64,000 bases of DNA from Alphaproteobacteria bacterium (GCA_018826515.1 JAHKAM010000034.1:1-64000), one strand, 5' to 3'; numbered from the stretch's first letter, positions 44,423 through 53,780 are shown. Numbers and translations are program-made. Notes: generated from the letters alone by a model not told the origin.

Positions 44423-46312
44423 ATGACCGAGGCCCCGATTCCTGACAACGCGAGCGAGACCGGCGCCCTCAAGGCCGCCGACCTGATCCGCGACGAGGCC
44501 CGCCGCGCGCCCGACAAGCCCGGCGTCTACCGCATGTATGGCGAGGACGGGACCTGCCTCTATGTCGGCAAGGCGCGCTCCATCAAGAAGCGCATCCTGC
44601 AGTACGCCCAGGGCCGGTTCCACACCCAGCGCATCGGCCTGATGGTCTCCCTGACCCGCTCGATGGAGCTGGTCATCACCGCCTCCGAGACCGAGGCCCT
44701 GCTGCTCGAATCCAGCTTCATCAAACAGCTGAAGCCGCGCTTCAACGTCGTGCTGCGCGACGACAAGTCCTTCGCCGAACTGATGATCCGCAAGGACCAC
44801 CGCGCGCCCCAGGTGCGGAAACACCGCGGGGCCCACACCACCCCCGGCGACTATTTCGGCCCCTTCGCCTCGACCTGGGCGGTCAACCGGACCCTGAACA
44901 CCCTGCAGAAGGCCTTCCTGCTGCGGTCCTGTTCCGACAGCGTCTATGAGACCCGCACCCGGCCCTGCATGCTGCATCAGATCAAGCGCTGCTCGGCCCC
45001 CTGCACGGGCCTGATCTCGCTCGAGGACTACGCCGGCCTGGTCGACGAGGCCTCGGCCTTCCTGAAGGGCAAGTCGCGCGCCGTCATCGCCCGCCTGTCC
45101 GACGAGATGAGCGCCGCCGCCGAGGCGATGGACTATGAACAGGCCGCCCGCGTGCGCGACCGCATCCGCGCCCTGTCGGCCATCTCGATGGAGAATTCCG
45201 TCAGCGCCGACAGCGTGGCCGAGGCCGACGTCTTCGCCCTGTTCAGCGAGGGCGGCCAGGCCTGCGTGCAGGTCTTCTTCTATCGCGGCGGCCAGAACTG
45301 GGGCGGACGGGCCTATTTCCCGCGCGTCGACAAGACCGACACGGACCCCGAAATCCTCGCCGCCTTCCTCGGCCAGTTCTACGAGGACAAGCCGATCCCG
45401 CGTCTGATCCTGTCCAACGTCCGGCCGCACGAGCTCGAACTGCTGGAAGAGGCCTTCTCCCTGAAGGCCGAACGCAAGGTCGAGATCGCCAATCCCCGTC
45501 GCGGCGACAAACTCAACCTCGTCGACCACGCCCTGACCAATGCCCGCGAGGCCCTGGGCCGCAAGATGGCCGAGGGCTCGGCCCAGGGAAAAATCCTCGA
45601 CGAGGTCTGCGAGGCCTTCGGTCTGGACAGCCGGCCCGAGCGGATCGAGATCTACGACAACGCCCACATCCAGGGCACCAACGCCGTCGGCGGCATGGTC
45701 GTGGCTGGGCCCGAGGGCTTCCAGAAGTCGCAGTACCGCAAGTTCAACATCAAGGGCGAGGACCTGACCCCCGGCGACGACTACGGCATGATGCGCGAGG
45801 TCATGCGCCGCCGCTTCGGCCGGCTGGTGAAGGACGAGGATGCGGGCGAGGAGGTGGTCCGCCCCGACCTGCTGCTGATCGACGGCGGCGCCGGCCAGCT
45901 GGCCGAGGTGCTGGCCGTGCTGGCTGATCTGGGTCTGGACGACATCACCGCCGTCGGCGTGGCCAAGGGCCCGGACCGCGACGCCGGCATGGAGCGGTTC
46001 TTCATGCCGGGCAAGCCGCCCTTCATGCTGCCGCTGAAATCGCCGGCCCTCTACTACGTCCAGCGCCTGCGCGACGAGGCCCACCGCTTCGCCAACGGCG
46101 CCCATCGGACCCGCCGCTCGATGGATATCAAGAAGAACCCGCTCGACGAGATCGAAGGCATCGGCCCCGGCCGCAAGAAGGCCCTGCTGCACGCCTTCGG
46201 CTCCGCCAAGGGCGTCGGCCGCGCCTCGGTGGCCGATCTGGTCAAGGTCGAGGGCATCAACCAGCCGATGGCGGAGCGGATCTTTGCGTTTTTCCATCCG
46301 GAGGGGCGGTAG
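44423..46312 (+). CDS. uvrC: UvrC, excinuclease ABC subunit C
   Basis: UvrC makes both incisions in nucleotide excision repair. Its 629 residues contain the N-terminal GIY-YIG nuclease (KPGVYRMYGEDGTCLYVGKA, about residues 33-52). The zinc/cysteine cluster follows (CMLHQIKRCSAPC), then UVR helices near residue 235, the RNase H-like half (IEIYDNAHIQGTNAVGGMVV, LLLIDGGAGQ) and tandem HhH motifs at the end. ATG 44423 has little leader. Neighbours are unrelated. Confidence 0.97.
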   Translation: MTEAPIPDNASETGALKAADLIRDEARRAPDKPGVYRMYGEDGTCLYVGKARSIKKRILQYAQGRFHTQRIGLMVSLTRSMELVITASETEALLLESSFIKQLKPRFNVVLRDDKSFAELMIRKDHRAPQVRKHRGAHTTPGDYFGPFASTWAVNRTLNTLQKAFLLRSCSDSVYETRTRPCMLHQIKRCSAPCTGLISLEDYAGLVDEASAFLKGKSRAVIARLSDEMSAAAEAMDYEQAARVRDRIRALSAISMENSVSADSVAEADVFALFSEGGQACVQVFFYRGGQNWGGRAYFPRVDKTDTDPEILAAFLGQFYEDKPIPRLILSNVRPHELELLEEAFSLKAERKVEIANPRRGDKLNLVDHALTNAREALGRKMAEGSAQGKILDEVCEAFGLDSRPERIEIYDNAHIQGTNAVGGMVVAGPEGFQKSQYRKFNIKGEDLTPGDDYGMMREVMRRRFGRLVKDEDAGEEVVRPDLLLIDGGAGQLAEVLAVLADLGLDDITAVGVAKGPDRDAGMERFFMPGKPPFMLPLKSPALYYVQRLRDEAHRFANGAHRTRRSMDIKKNPLDEIEGIGPGRKKALLHAFGSAKGVGRASVADLVKVEGINQPMAERIFAFFHPEGR

Positions 46313-46370
46313 GGCCGTCGTCACCTTCGACCGCTCGATCCAGCGCGGGCGCCGGGCGGATGTTGGGGAC

Positions 46371-46916
46371 CTACCGGGGGCGGGATGGAATATCGTCGTT
46401 TGGGGCCCGTCCCGGCCATCGGCCGACAATCACCGTCAGGGCCATCAGCACGAGCAGGGCGTTGATGACCGCCAGAAAGCCGTCCTGTTCAAGGGCGTGG
46501 AACCCCGCCATGACGGCTGCTTCAACCAGAATGCCCAGGGCGCCGGTCAGCAGGACGGGACGAAAGTCCTCCCAGGAAATCAGGGGCGTGACGACGCTCG
46601 CAGCGAGGCCCAGCTCCATCCAGCCGATCGCGTGAAGCGGGCCGGGGCCGACCTGGCCCGGCCAGGTCATCAGCAGGGCCAACATGGCGTGCGACTGGCT
46701 GAGCTTCGCATAGCCGGCGCCGATGTAGAACAGGGCCAGCCAGGTCTGCAGCACCCAGAGAAACAGGTTCCGGTGGATATTGGCCCGCCGCGTTTCGGCG
46801 CTGGTCGGCGGGCGGCGGCGAGACGATGACCTCTTGGCCCTCGTCGAGAGACTGGAAAACATAAACAGATCCTGGCTGAGGCGGCGACAGGAGGGCCGAC
46901 CGGCCTGATCCCTCAC
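46371..46916 (-). CDS. DoxX-like membrane protein
   Basis: A protein of up to 181 residues with four membrane segments (LWVLQTWLALFYIGAGYAKL, LHAIGWMELGLAASVVTPLI, VLLTGALGILVEAAVMAGFH, INALLVLMALTVIVG) in the pattern of DoxX-like family PF13564. GTG 46916 overlaps the stop of the upstream DUF3313 gene (GTGA). A second candidate, ATG 46862, has CCAGGA ahead of it and would give 163 residues. Function unknown. Confidence 0.75.
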   Translation of the reverse strand: MRDQAGRPSCRRLSQDLFMFSSLSTRAKRSSSRRRPPTSAETRRANIHRNLFLWVLQTWLALFYIGAGYAKLSQSHAMLALLMTWPGQVGPGPLHAIGWMELGLAASVVTPLISWEDFRPVLLTGALGILVEAAVMAGFHALEQDGFLAVINALLVLMALTVIVGRWPGRAPNDDIPSRPR

Positions 46917-47713
46917 TCCCCGGGCATGGGGGCCGGGGCGCCGGTTCCCGACACTTCGGGCGAATAGAGCCCCGTCACCAGGTTGACCGCGATGCCGGCT
47001 GCGGCGCGGCCGATGTCATGGCGCGGCCCGAAGGCGGCGCAGGGGTCGGGCACGGGGTTCTCGGTCACTTCGCGGGCCCGTGTCGCGAAGGCGTCGCCGA
47101 CCGCGTCGCCCATGGGCTCGGCCATCTGCAGCGCGTCGCCGACACGGGACAGCGAGGGTGTATCCATGCCCACCACCTGCGCATTGCGCGCCCAGGAGAC
47201 GGCGCCGATCTGGCGGCCGGTCCCGGCCTCAAGCATCTCGGACTCGACGGCGATGCCGCCGGTGGCGCCGGGGACCCGGAGGTTGACGACGGGCACGAAG
47301 AAACCCGCGGCCGCGCTGAACGCAGAGCCCGCGCGACCGGTCGGGTGCAGACGTACGACAGCCGTCCGCACCCTGGCGGCTTCATGCGTTGGCGCGGACG
47401 CGAGGGAGAAGCGCTCGCTGACCTCGAAACAGATCTGGCGATCCACCTCGTGCAGCACCATGGAGCGCTCCGTCGGGCTCAACTCATCCCCGACCCGGGG
47501 TGCGAAGAGCGCCGGCTCGAGAAACACGCTCCGGACGGCGTCCGAGGCGTCGTCGTCGCGGCGCTGCCGGATGGATGCGTGTCCCGGCCCCCGGGGCGCC
47601 TCCATGCCAGCGTAGCTCACGAGGAAGCCGGAGTCCGGCGCCGGCGTCGTATGACAGGCCGCCAGACCCGTCGCGGCGAGGATGGGTGTGACTGCGCTGA
47701 GGATCTTGATCAT
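46913..47713 (-). CDS. DUF3313-type outer-membrane lipoprotein
   Basis: A 266-residue lipoprotein: signal peptide MIKILSAVTPILAATGLAAC with lipobox LAAC. The mature part starts HTTPAPDSGFLVSYAGMEAP, as expected for DUF3313. Later segments include ERSMVLHEVDRQICFEVSER and EMLEAGTGRQIGAV. ATG 47713 follows AGGAGACC; longer readings to 47836 lack a ribosome site. It is preceded by an unusually AT-rich region and overlaps the DoxX-like gene. Confidence 0.82.
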   Translation of the reverse strand: MIKILSAVTPILAATGLAACHTTPAPDSGFLVSYAGMEAPRGPGHASIRQRRDDDASDAVRSVFLEPALFAPRVGDELSPTERSMVLHEVDRQICFEVSERFSLASAPTHEAARVRTAVVRLHPTGRAGSAFSAAAGFFVPVVNLRVPGATGGIAVESEMLEAGTGRQIGAVSWARNAQVVGMDTPSLSRVGDALQMAEPMGDAVGDAFATRAREVTENPVPDPCAAFGPRHDIGRAAAGIAVNLVTGLYSPEVSGTGAPAPMPGE

Positions 47714-47735
47714 GGAAGGTCTCCTGTGCAGCTGC

Positions 47736-47800
47736 GAATAACATATGCATATATTGAGTATATTGCGGAAATTCGCAGGTGAGATATGCGTAAACGCATG
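47736..47800. promoter_or_regulatory. AT-rich divergent promoter island with two palindromes
   Basis: This is among the most AT-rich stretches of the window. It holds the 10-bp palindrome ATATGCATAT (47743-47752), several TATA-like steps up to 47765, and the dyad ATGCGT-AA-ACGCAT (47786-47799). It lies between the DUF3313 lipoprotein gene and the carbonic anhydrase gene. A regulator site is likely, but its owner is unknown. Confidence 0.5.
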
Positions 47801-47928
47801 AAGGCAATCGACAGGAACCAGGTTCGCGCATTTCACGCGCCGGTCGTCGACGGATCCCTGTCAGCCGCTGCGATCGCGCGGAGCGCCCCCCCCTCCCACT
47901 CCGGGATCGCATTGCCTATACGGGTCCC

Positions 47929-48555
47929 ATGACCGACGAATCCCGCGACGCCCTGCTCTCCGGCTATCGCCGCTTCCGTGAGGACCACTGGCCCGAAGCC
48001 AAGGCCCAGTACGAGGCGCTCGCCGCCGACGGCCAGAAGCCGCACACCCTGGTCGTCGCCTGCTCCGACAGCCGCGCCGACCCCGCCCTGATCTTCGACA
48101 CCGCGCCCGGCCAGCTGTTCGTGGTCCGCAACGTCGCCAATCTGGTCCCGCCCTATGAGCCGGACGGCCTGCTGCACGGGGTCTCGGCGGCGCTGGAATT
48201 CGGGGTCAAGGTGCTGAACGTCTCGCGCATCATGGTCCTGGGTCACGCCCATTGCGGCGGCGTCAACGCCATGCGCTACGGCGCGCCCGACAACTGTCAG
48301 GACTTCGTCGCCCCCTGGGTCGCCCAGGGCGCGCCCGTCGTGCGCCGTGTCTGCGAGGCCTGCGCGCCGGAGGAGGCGGAGCAGGCGGCCGAGGAAGCCG
48401 TGGTCCGCCTGTCGCTGGACAATCTTCGGACCTTCCCGTGGATCGCCGAGCGCGAGGCGGCCGGCACGCTCGCCCTCAGCGGCGTCCATTTCGGCATCGC
48501 CGACGGCGTGCTGCGCTCGCTGCGCGACGGCGCATTCGTGTCCCTGGCGGAGTAG
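47929..48555 (+). CDS. Beta-class carbonic anhydrase
   Basis: A 208-residue zinc enzyme interconverting CO2 and bicarbonate. Zinc ligands Cys45 (ACSDSR), His106 and Cys109 (GHAHCGG) are present, with the catalytic Asp47-Arg49 dyad. The core FVVRNVANLVPPYEP is typical. Start ATG 47929. No transporter gene is adjacent, so this is not one of the SulP-fused types. It probably supplies bicarbonate for carboxylation. Confidence 0.95.
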   Translation: MTDESRDALLSGYRRFREDHWPEAKAQYEALAADGQKPHTLVVACSDSRADPALIFDTAPGQLFVVRNVANLVPPYEPDGLLHGVSAALEFGVKVLNVSRIMVLGHAHCGGVNAMRYGAPDNCQDFVAPWVAQGAPVVRRVCEACAPEEAEQAAEEAVVRLSLDNLRTFPWIAEREAAGTLALSGVHFGIADGVLRSLRDGAFVSLAE

Positions 48556-48622
48556 GGACCGGCCTGAGTCTCGCTTCAGGGAGCGAAGCGTGGCAGATCG
48601 CGTTGAGGTACCGGAGCGCCCC

Positions 48623-49258
48623 ATGACCCCCAATCCCCACGCCAATCCCATTCCCAACATCCTGACCGGCCTGCGGCTGGTCGCCGGGGTGATCATGTTC
48701 CTGATCCTGGCCGGGGCCGCCCCGCAGGGCATTCCCTTCATGTCGGAGTATCTGAGCCCCGACGACCAGTTCCGCTTCGGGCGGACGGCCTTCGTGATCT
48801 TCGTGGTCGCGGCCTCGACCGACTGGGTCGACGGCTATCTGGCGCGGCGCTGGCACAGCACGACCCGCTGGGGCGCCATCCTCGATCCGATCGCCGACAA
48901 GGTGCTGATCACCGGCGCCATCCTCGGCGTCCTGGCCTGGGGCGCCCTGCCGCAGATCGCCATCCCGTGCGGCCTGATCCTGTTCCGCGAGTTCGCCGTC
49001 TCGGCCCTGCGCGAGACCGTCGCCGGCAAGGTCAAACTGCCGGTCACCGTCCTGGCCAAATGGAAGACGGTCCTGCAGATGGTGGCCCTGGCCTGCCTGC
49101 AGCTGGTCCTGCTCTGGGACGGCTTCGGCCTGCCGCTGGAATGGCAGCCCCATTTCCAGACCTTCGCCTACATCCTGATCTGGGTGGCCGCCATCGTCAC
49201 CGTCTGGACCGGCTGGCAGTATTTCTCGAAGGCCCAGCAGAAGATGAGCCAGATCTAG
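48623..49258 (+). CDS. pgsA: CDP-diacylglycerol-glycerol-3-phosphate 3-phosphatidyltransferase
   Basis: PgsA makes phosphatidylglycerol phosphate, the committed step to phosphatidylglycerol and cardiolipin. The 211-residue membrane protein has the CDP-alcohol phosphatidyltransferase motif in the form DWVDGYLARRW...GAILDPIADK, with all conserved Asp and Gly residues. It opens IPNILTGLRLVAGV, typical of PgsA. ATG 48623 follows CCGGAG; GTG 48590 is a less likely longer start. Confidence 0.94.
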   Translation: MTPNPHANPIPNILTGLRLVAGVIMFLILAGAAPQGIPFMSEYLSPDDQFRFGRTAFVIFVVAASTDWVDGYLARRWHSTTRWGAILDPIADKVLITGAILGVLAWGALPQIAIPCGLILFREFAVSALRETVAGKVKLPVTVLAKWKTVLQMVALACLQLVLLWDGFGLPLEWQPHFQTFAYILIWVAAIVTVWTGWQYFSKAQQKMSQI

Positions 49259-49310
49259 GGATTGGCTCCAGCGGCGGCGGTGCGCACTGTCCCAGCCGCC
49301 GCTGCCGGGA

Positions 49311-49438
49311 AGTGGTTAGTGGCTAGTGATTAGTGATGGCCGCTTCACTGGCGGCGGAAGGGCGGCGCTGTCCGTGCCGCGGCCCCGATGGTGGCCAACC
49401 ACTAACCACTAACCACTAGCCACTAGCGACCAGCCACC
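49311..49438. repeat. Heptamer-bounded inverted-repeat element, copy A
   Basis: Left arm of TTAGTGG/CTAGTGA-type heptamers (49311-49337), a GC-rich core (GGCGGCGGAAGGGCGGCGCTG and on), and a right arm of inverted heptamers (CCACTAA, CCACTAG) to about 49438. It fills the gap between the convergent ends of pgsA and the S46 peptidase gene. Confidence 0.85.
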
Positions 49439-49447
49439 GCGTCCGCG

Positions 49448-51535
49448 TCAGCGGACGCCCAGCTCCCGCACCAGCCGTTCCATCCCGTACACATCGCGCA
49501 GCGCCGTCGTCACCGCGCCGGTGGTCACGATCACCGAGCGGTTGACGTTGACGTCATAGCCATAGGCGTTGCGCTGGGTCAGGACGGTGGAGTCGAAATT
49601 GGCGCCCAGAATCTCGCCCGCCGCATTGACCACCGGCGATCCCGAGGAGCCGCCGATGGTGTCGGACGACACCGCCATGTTCAGCACCGTGTCGCCGTCG
49701 ATCCGCCCGCGCGCGGCCAGCAGCTTCGGCGCCACGTCGAACGGAACCGCGCCGGTCGCCCGGTCCCACAGGCCGTCGAAGGTGGTGAAGGGGCCCCAGC
49801 GCTGGCCCGGAACGTCCGTGCCCTCGATCCGGCCATAGGTCAGCCGCAGCGTGCCCGTGGCGTCCGGATAGACGGCGTCGCCATAGGCCGCGAACCGCGC
49901 GGCGGCCAGGCGCTCCGAGGCCCGGGCGGTCGGGGCTTCGACGCGCGCCTCCCAATCCGAACGGATGGCGCGGGTCGGTTCCTGCAAGGCCAGCAGATAG
50001 CGGATCATCGGGTCGTCCGAGGCCTCGATCGCGGCCAGTCCGCCCTCCCACAGCGCCCGGCGCACGGCCGGATCGGCCAGCGAGGTCGTCTCGACCAGTC
50101 GCGCCGAGCGCGCCTCCGGCGACTCCTCGCCCAGCAGGGTCTCGATCCGGGGATCGTCGACCGTCAGCCATTCGCGCGTCTTGGACAGCCACCACTCCAT
50201 CCGCACCTGTTCAAGGCTGGGATAGACCGGCCGTTCGGCGAACAGGCCCGACTGCACCCCGGCCAGCCGGCTGTCGGCGTATTCGGGCAGGCGTTCGGCC
50301 GAGGGCTTCTCCCGTTCCTGGGCGCCCCGCACCAGCGTCCGGGCCCAGCTGAACAGCTGCGAACCGCCGCCGACCGCCGTCGTGCCCACGCCCGTCCCGC
50401 CTTCCAGCAGGGCCATGGCCGGATACAGTTCGCGCAGGATCGGCTGCACCGCCGTCAGCTCGCCCCAGGGATCGCCGATCCGCGCGGTCAGGGCCGCGTC
50501 GGCCGCCACCCGCCGGCGGAACTCCGTCTCGCCCTCGGCGCGCGTGGCCATGAAGCCGGCGTCGATCAGCGCCGCCATCCGCCCGCGCCCGCGCTTGTAG
50601 GTGTTCTCGACGCCCGAGATCGGATCCATGGCGATGAAGGCGTTCTCCTCGCTCTCCTCGGAGAACCGGATCAGCCGTCCGCGCAGTTCGCTGGCCAGCA
50701 GCTGGTCCATCGGCAACACCACGTCGCGGATGGTGAACAGCTGGTCCTGGGTCAGCAGCCGCTGGGTCGAGCCGGGGCTGCCCGAGACGAACACCGGCGT
50801 CCCCTCGACCGGCTGGTCGGCGTTCCAGACGAAATGCGTCGGCGTCGCCGCCGGGGCGCCGTTCTCGTAAAGCCGGATGAAGGCGGCATCGATGGAGAAG
50901 CGGGGGAAGCTGAAATTGTCCAGATCCCCGCCGAAGGTCGCCGCCCGGTCTTCCGGCGCCCAGGCCAGACGCACGTCCGAATAGCGCTTGTAGGTATAGA
51001 GTTTGAACTGGCCGCCGCGATACAGGCTGACCACCTGACAGCGTTTGCCGGCGTCGCCGCCGCAGGCTTCCTGCTCGATCCGGCCCGCCTCGGCGTCGCG
51101 CGCCCGCGTGAAGGCCTGGCCCTCCAGACCCGCGCCGGCGGCCTGCATCCGCGCGGTCACATCGGCGATGTCGGTCAGGATTTCCGCCGTCCCGCCGGGG
51201 CATTTCAGCTCCTCCTCGCGGGTCCGCGGCGTGAAGCCGGTCTCGGCGTAGTTGACGGCCTGGGTCGACAGATTGGCCACGCAGCTGGAGACGCAGTGAT
51301 TGTTCGTCATCACCAGCCCCTCGGCCGAGACGATCCCCGCCGAACAGCCGCCGAACTTGACCGAACTCAGCCGCACCCGGTCCAGCCAGGCCTGGTCGAT
51401 GTTCGTCCCCAGCGTGGCGTTGGCCCGCGCGATCGGGAAATTGTCGAAGGTCCACATGCCTTCCTCGGCCTGCGCCGCGCCTCCGGCGGCGAGGGTCAGC
51501 AGGGCGGCGGCGAGGGCGGGGGTGAGGTGACGCAT
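49448..51535 (-). CDS. S46-family dipeptidyl peptidase (DPP7/DPP11-like), atypical specificity residue
   Basis: A 695-residue exported serine peptidase that would release dipeptides from peptide N termini. Signal peptide MRHLTPALAAALLTLAAGGAAQA is followed by the family start EEGMWTFDNFPI. The catalytic His80 lies in TNNHC and Ser631 in GGSSGSP. Eighteen residues after the nucleophile, where DPP7 has Gly and DPP11 has Arg, this protein has Ser649 (NFDST). ATG 51535 follows GTGGAGATTCCC. It lies in tandem with a second S46 gene, separated by a 138-bp repeat element. Confidence 0.92.
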   Translation of the reverse strand: MRHLTPALAAALLTLAAGGAAQAEEGMWTFDNFPIARANATLGTNIDQAWLDRVRLSSVKFGGCSAGIVSAEGLVMTNNHCVSSCVANLSTQAVNYAETGFTPRTREEELKCPGGTAEILTDIADVTARMQAAGAGLEGQAFTRARDAEAGRIEQEACGGDAGKRCQVVSLYRGGQFKLYTYKRYSDVRLAWAPEDRAATFGGDLDNFSFPRFSIDAAFIRLYENGAPAATPTHFVWNADQPVEGTPVFVSGSPGSTQRLLTQDQLFTIRDVVLPMDQLLASELRGRLIRFSEESEENAFIAMDPISGVENTYKRGRGRMAALIDAGFMATRAEGETEFRRRVAADAALTARIGDPWGELTAVQPILRELYPAMALLEGGTGVGTTAVGGGSQLFSWARTLVRGAQEREKPSAERLPEYADSRLAGVQSGLFAERPVYPSLEQVRMEWWLSKTREWLTVDDPRIETLLGEESPEARSARLVETTSLADPAVRRALWEGGLAAIEASDDPMIRYLLALQEPTRAIRSDWEARVEAPTARASERLAAARFAAYGDAVYPDATGTLRLTYGRIEGTDVPGQRWGPFTTFDGLWDRATGAVPFDVAPKLLAARGRIDGDTVLNMAVSSDTIGGSSGSPVVNAAGEILGANFDSTVLTQRNAYGYDVNVNRSVIVTTGAVTTALRDVYGMERLVRELGVR

Positions 51536-51559
51536 GGGAATCTCCACTAAGGGCGCTCT

Positions 51560-51697
51560 CCCTCCCCCTCGGGGGAGGGTGGTCGCGTAGCGACCGGGCA
51601 GGGAGGGCTGGGCGACGCGAGCGCGTGCCTGTCTCGCCGAAGCGCCCCCACCCTGTCGTCGCTGACGCGCCGACATCCCTCCCCCGGCGGGGGAGGG
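51560..51697. repeat. Compact inverted-repeat element related to the DUF559 element, no gene inside
   Basis: The left end (51560-51607) reads hairpin CCCTCCCCC-TC-GGGGGAGGG, T, hairpin GGTCGCGTAGCGACC, GGGCAGGGAGGG, almost identical to 20021-20069. The right end (to 51697) is the inverted copy ending CCCCCGGCGGGGGAGGG. The first inner bases CTGGGCGAC match CTCGGCGAC ahead of the DUF559 start. The middle is only about 45 bp, so this looks like an internally deleted form. Confidence 0.88.
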
Positions 51698-51710
51698 AGA
51701 CGGGTGGTTG

Positions 51711-53780
51711 TTACTCCACCCCCAGCTCTTCCAGCAGGTGGGGGCTCGGATAGATGTTGCGCAGCGCCTCGGTGATCGCCGCCGTCGACACCGACACCGT
51801 GCGGTTCAGCTCGCCGTCATAGCCGAAAGACCCGCCCAGCGAGTGGATGTTGCCGTCGAAGGCCGCGCCGATGACCTCGCCGGCGGCGTTGATCACGGGC
51901 GAGCCCGAGTTGCCGCCGATGATGTCGTTGGTCGAGACGAAGTCATAGACCGTGTCCATGTTCACCCGGGACTGATTGTCCAGGAAGGCCTGGGCCGCGT
52001 TGAACGGCTCGGCGCCCGTGGCCCGCTCGTACAGCCCGCCCATATAGGTGAACGGCGGCACGGTGACGCCGCGATGGGTCCAGCCCTGGACCTGGCCGTA
52101 GGACAGGCGCAGCGAGAAGGTGGCGTCCGGATACTGGTTGGTGCCGTAGACCGCGAACCGGGCCTGGGCGACCCGTTCCGCCGCGCGGGCGGTCGGGGCG
52201 TCGACCTCGGCGGCCCAGCGCGCGCCGATGGCCTGGGCGGCGTCGTCATTGGCGATGACGAAGGCCAGCAGCGGATCGGCGGCCGCCAGCTCCTCGGTCG
52301 TCATGGTCGCGGCCCGGGCGCGGAAGGCGGCGTCTTCCATCTGGGTGCCGGAAATCAGCCGTTCGGCCAGGGCCTCGGGGCTTTCGCGGCCCAGCATGGC
52401 CTTCACCTCGGCATTGTCGACGGTCAGATATTCGCGGGTCTTCGACAGCCAGTAGCGCAGGCGCAGCTCTTCCATCTCCATCGCGATCGGCGTCTCGGCG
52501 CCCACGGCGGCGACCAGACGCGCGCGCTGCGCCTCGGTCATCGACGTGTTCTTGGACGCCCGGACGATGCCGCGGGCCATCTGGTAAAGGGTCGAACCGC
52601 CGCCGGCGGCCTGCTGCAGCTGACGGACGGGCAGATACAGGTCGCGCGCCGTGGCCTGCACCCGCTCCAGCTCGGTCCAGGGGTCGCCGATCTGCTGCAC
52701 CAGATTGGGGTCGGCGGCGACGCGGGCGCGCAGCTCGGCCTCGGCCTCGCGTTTGGCGGCCATGAAGGCCGGATCGGTCAGGGCCCCCTGCTGGCCGTAA
52801 TAGACCTTGAAGCTGTTCTCGAGACCGAAGATCGGGTCGAACGCCAGCCGCTTGGCCTCATCGCCGGTCAGCGAATATTCCAGCAGGCGGCCGCGCAGCT
52901 CCGAGGCCTGGATCAGCATGACCGGCAGCTGCTGGTCGCGCAGACGCTCCAGCTGGCTCATGGTCAGGAGGCGCGAGGTCGAACCGGGATTGCCGGCCAC
53001 GAAGGTCACGTCGCCCTCGGCCGGGGCGTTCGGGTTCCAGCGCAGGAAGCTGGGGCTCTCGACCGGACGGCCGTCCTCATAGGCGCGCAGGAAGCCGGCA
53101 TCGAGGGCGTAGCGCGGGAAGTTGAAATTGTCGGGGTCGCCGCCGAAGAAGGCCGCCTGGTTCTCGGGCGCGAACACCAGCCGGACGTCGTCATAGCGGC
53201 GGAATTTGTACAGGGCGTAGCGGCCGCCGCGATAGAAGCTGATCACCTGGCAGTTGAATTTCGGGTCGCCGGCGCAGGCTTCGGTCTGGATGGCGCTGGT
53301 CGCGGCCGAGCGGGCGGCGTTGAAGGCCGCGCCTTCCAGGCCTTCGCCGGCCGCCAGGACCCGGTCGGTCACATCGACGATGTCGACCAGCACCTCGGCG
53401 GTCTGGCCCGGGCAGCGGCGCTCTTCCTCGCGGTTGGCGGTCAGGAACCCGTTCTTCACGAAGTCCTGCTCGGGCGTGGACAGTTCCTGCACGCAGCCGA
53501 CGACGCAGTGCCAGTTGGTCAGGATCAGGCCTTCATCAGACACGAAGGAGGCCGAGCAGCCCTGGATGCGGACGGCGGCGTTGCGGACCCGGTCCAGCCA
53601 CGCCTGGTCGATCCGGGTGCCGTATTTGTCGTTCACCGTCTGGATCGGGAAATTGTCAAAGGTCCACATGCCTTCATCGGCGCGGGCGGACGACGGGGCG
53701 CCCAGTATGGCCAGCACGCCGGCCACGGCGGCGATCGAGGCGGTCGCCGAAAAGGCGGCGCGAAGCGAACGAAGCGACAT
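51711..53780 (-). CDS. S46-family dipeptidyl peptidase (DPP7-like)
   Basis: A 689-residue exported serine peptidase. The signal peptide (about 1-34) is followed by DEGMWTFDNFPI. Catalytic His91 is in TNWHC and Ser625 in GGNSGSP. The S1-specificity position, 18 residues later, is Gly643 (AFDGN), as in DPP7 enzymes that prefer hydrophobic P1 residues. ATG 53780 is the start that gives a clean signal peptide. It is paralogous to the neighbouring S46 gene and lies upstream of it on the same strand. Confidence 0.94.
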   Translation of the reverse strand: MSLRSLRAAFSATASIAAVAGVLAILGAPSSARADEGMWTFDNFPIQTVNDKYGTRIDQAWLDRVRNAAVRIQGCSASFVSDEGLILTNWHCVVGCVQELSTPEQDFVKNGFLTANREEERRCPGQTAEVLVDIVDVTDRVLAAGEGLEGAAFNAARSAATSAIQTEACAGDPKFNCQVISFYRGGRYALYKFRRYDDVRLVFAPENQAAFFGGDPDNFNFPRYALDAGFLRAYEDGRPVESPSFLRWNPNAPAEGDVTFVAGNPGSTSRLLTMSQLERLRDQQLPVMLIQASELRGRLLEYSLTGDEAKRLAFDPIFGLENSFKVYYGQQGALTDPAFMAAKREAEAELRARVAADPNLVQQIGDPWTELERVQATARDLYLPVRQLQQAAGGGSTLYQMARGIVRASKNTSMTEAQRARLVAAVGAETPIAMEMEELRLRYWLSKTREYLTVDNAEVKAMLGRESPEALAERLISGTQMEDAAFRARAATMTTEELAAADPLLAFVIANDDAAQAIGARWAAEVDAPTARAAERVAQARFAVYGTNQYPDATFSLRLSYGQVQGWTHRGVTVPPFTYMGGLYERATGAEPFNAAQAFLDNQSRVNMDTVYDFVSTNDIIGGNSGSPVINAAGEVIGAAFDGNIHSLGGSFGYDGELNRTVSVSTAAITEALRNIYPSPHLLEELGVE

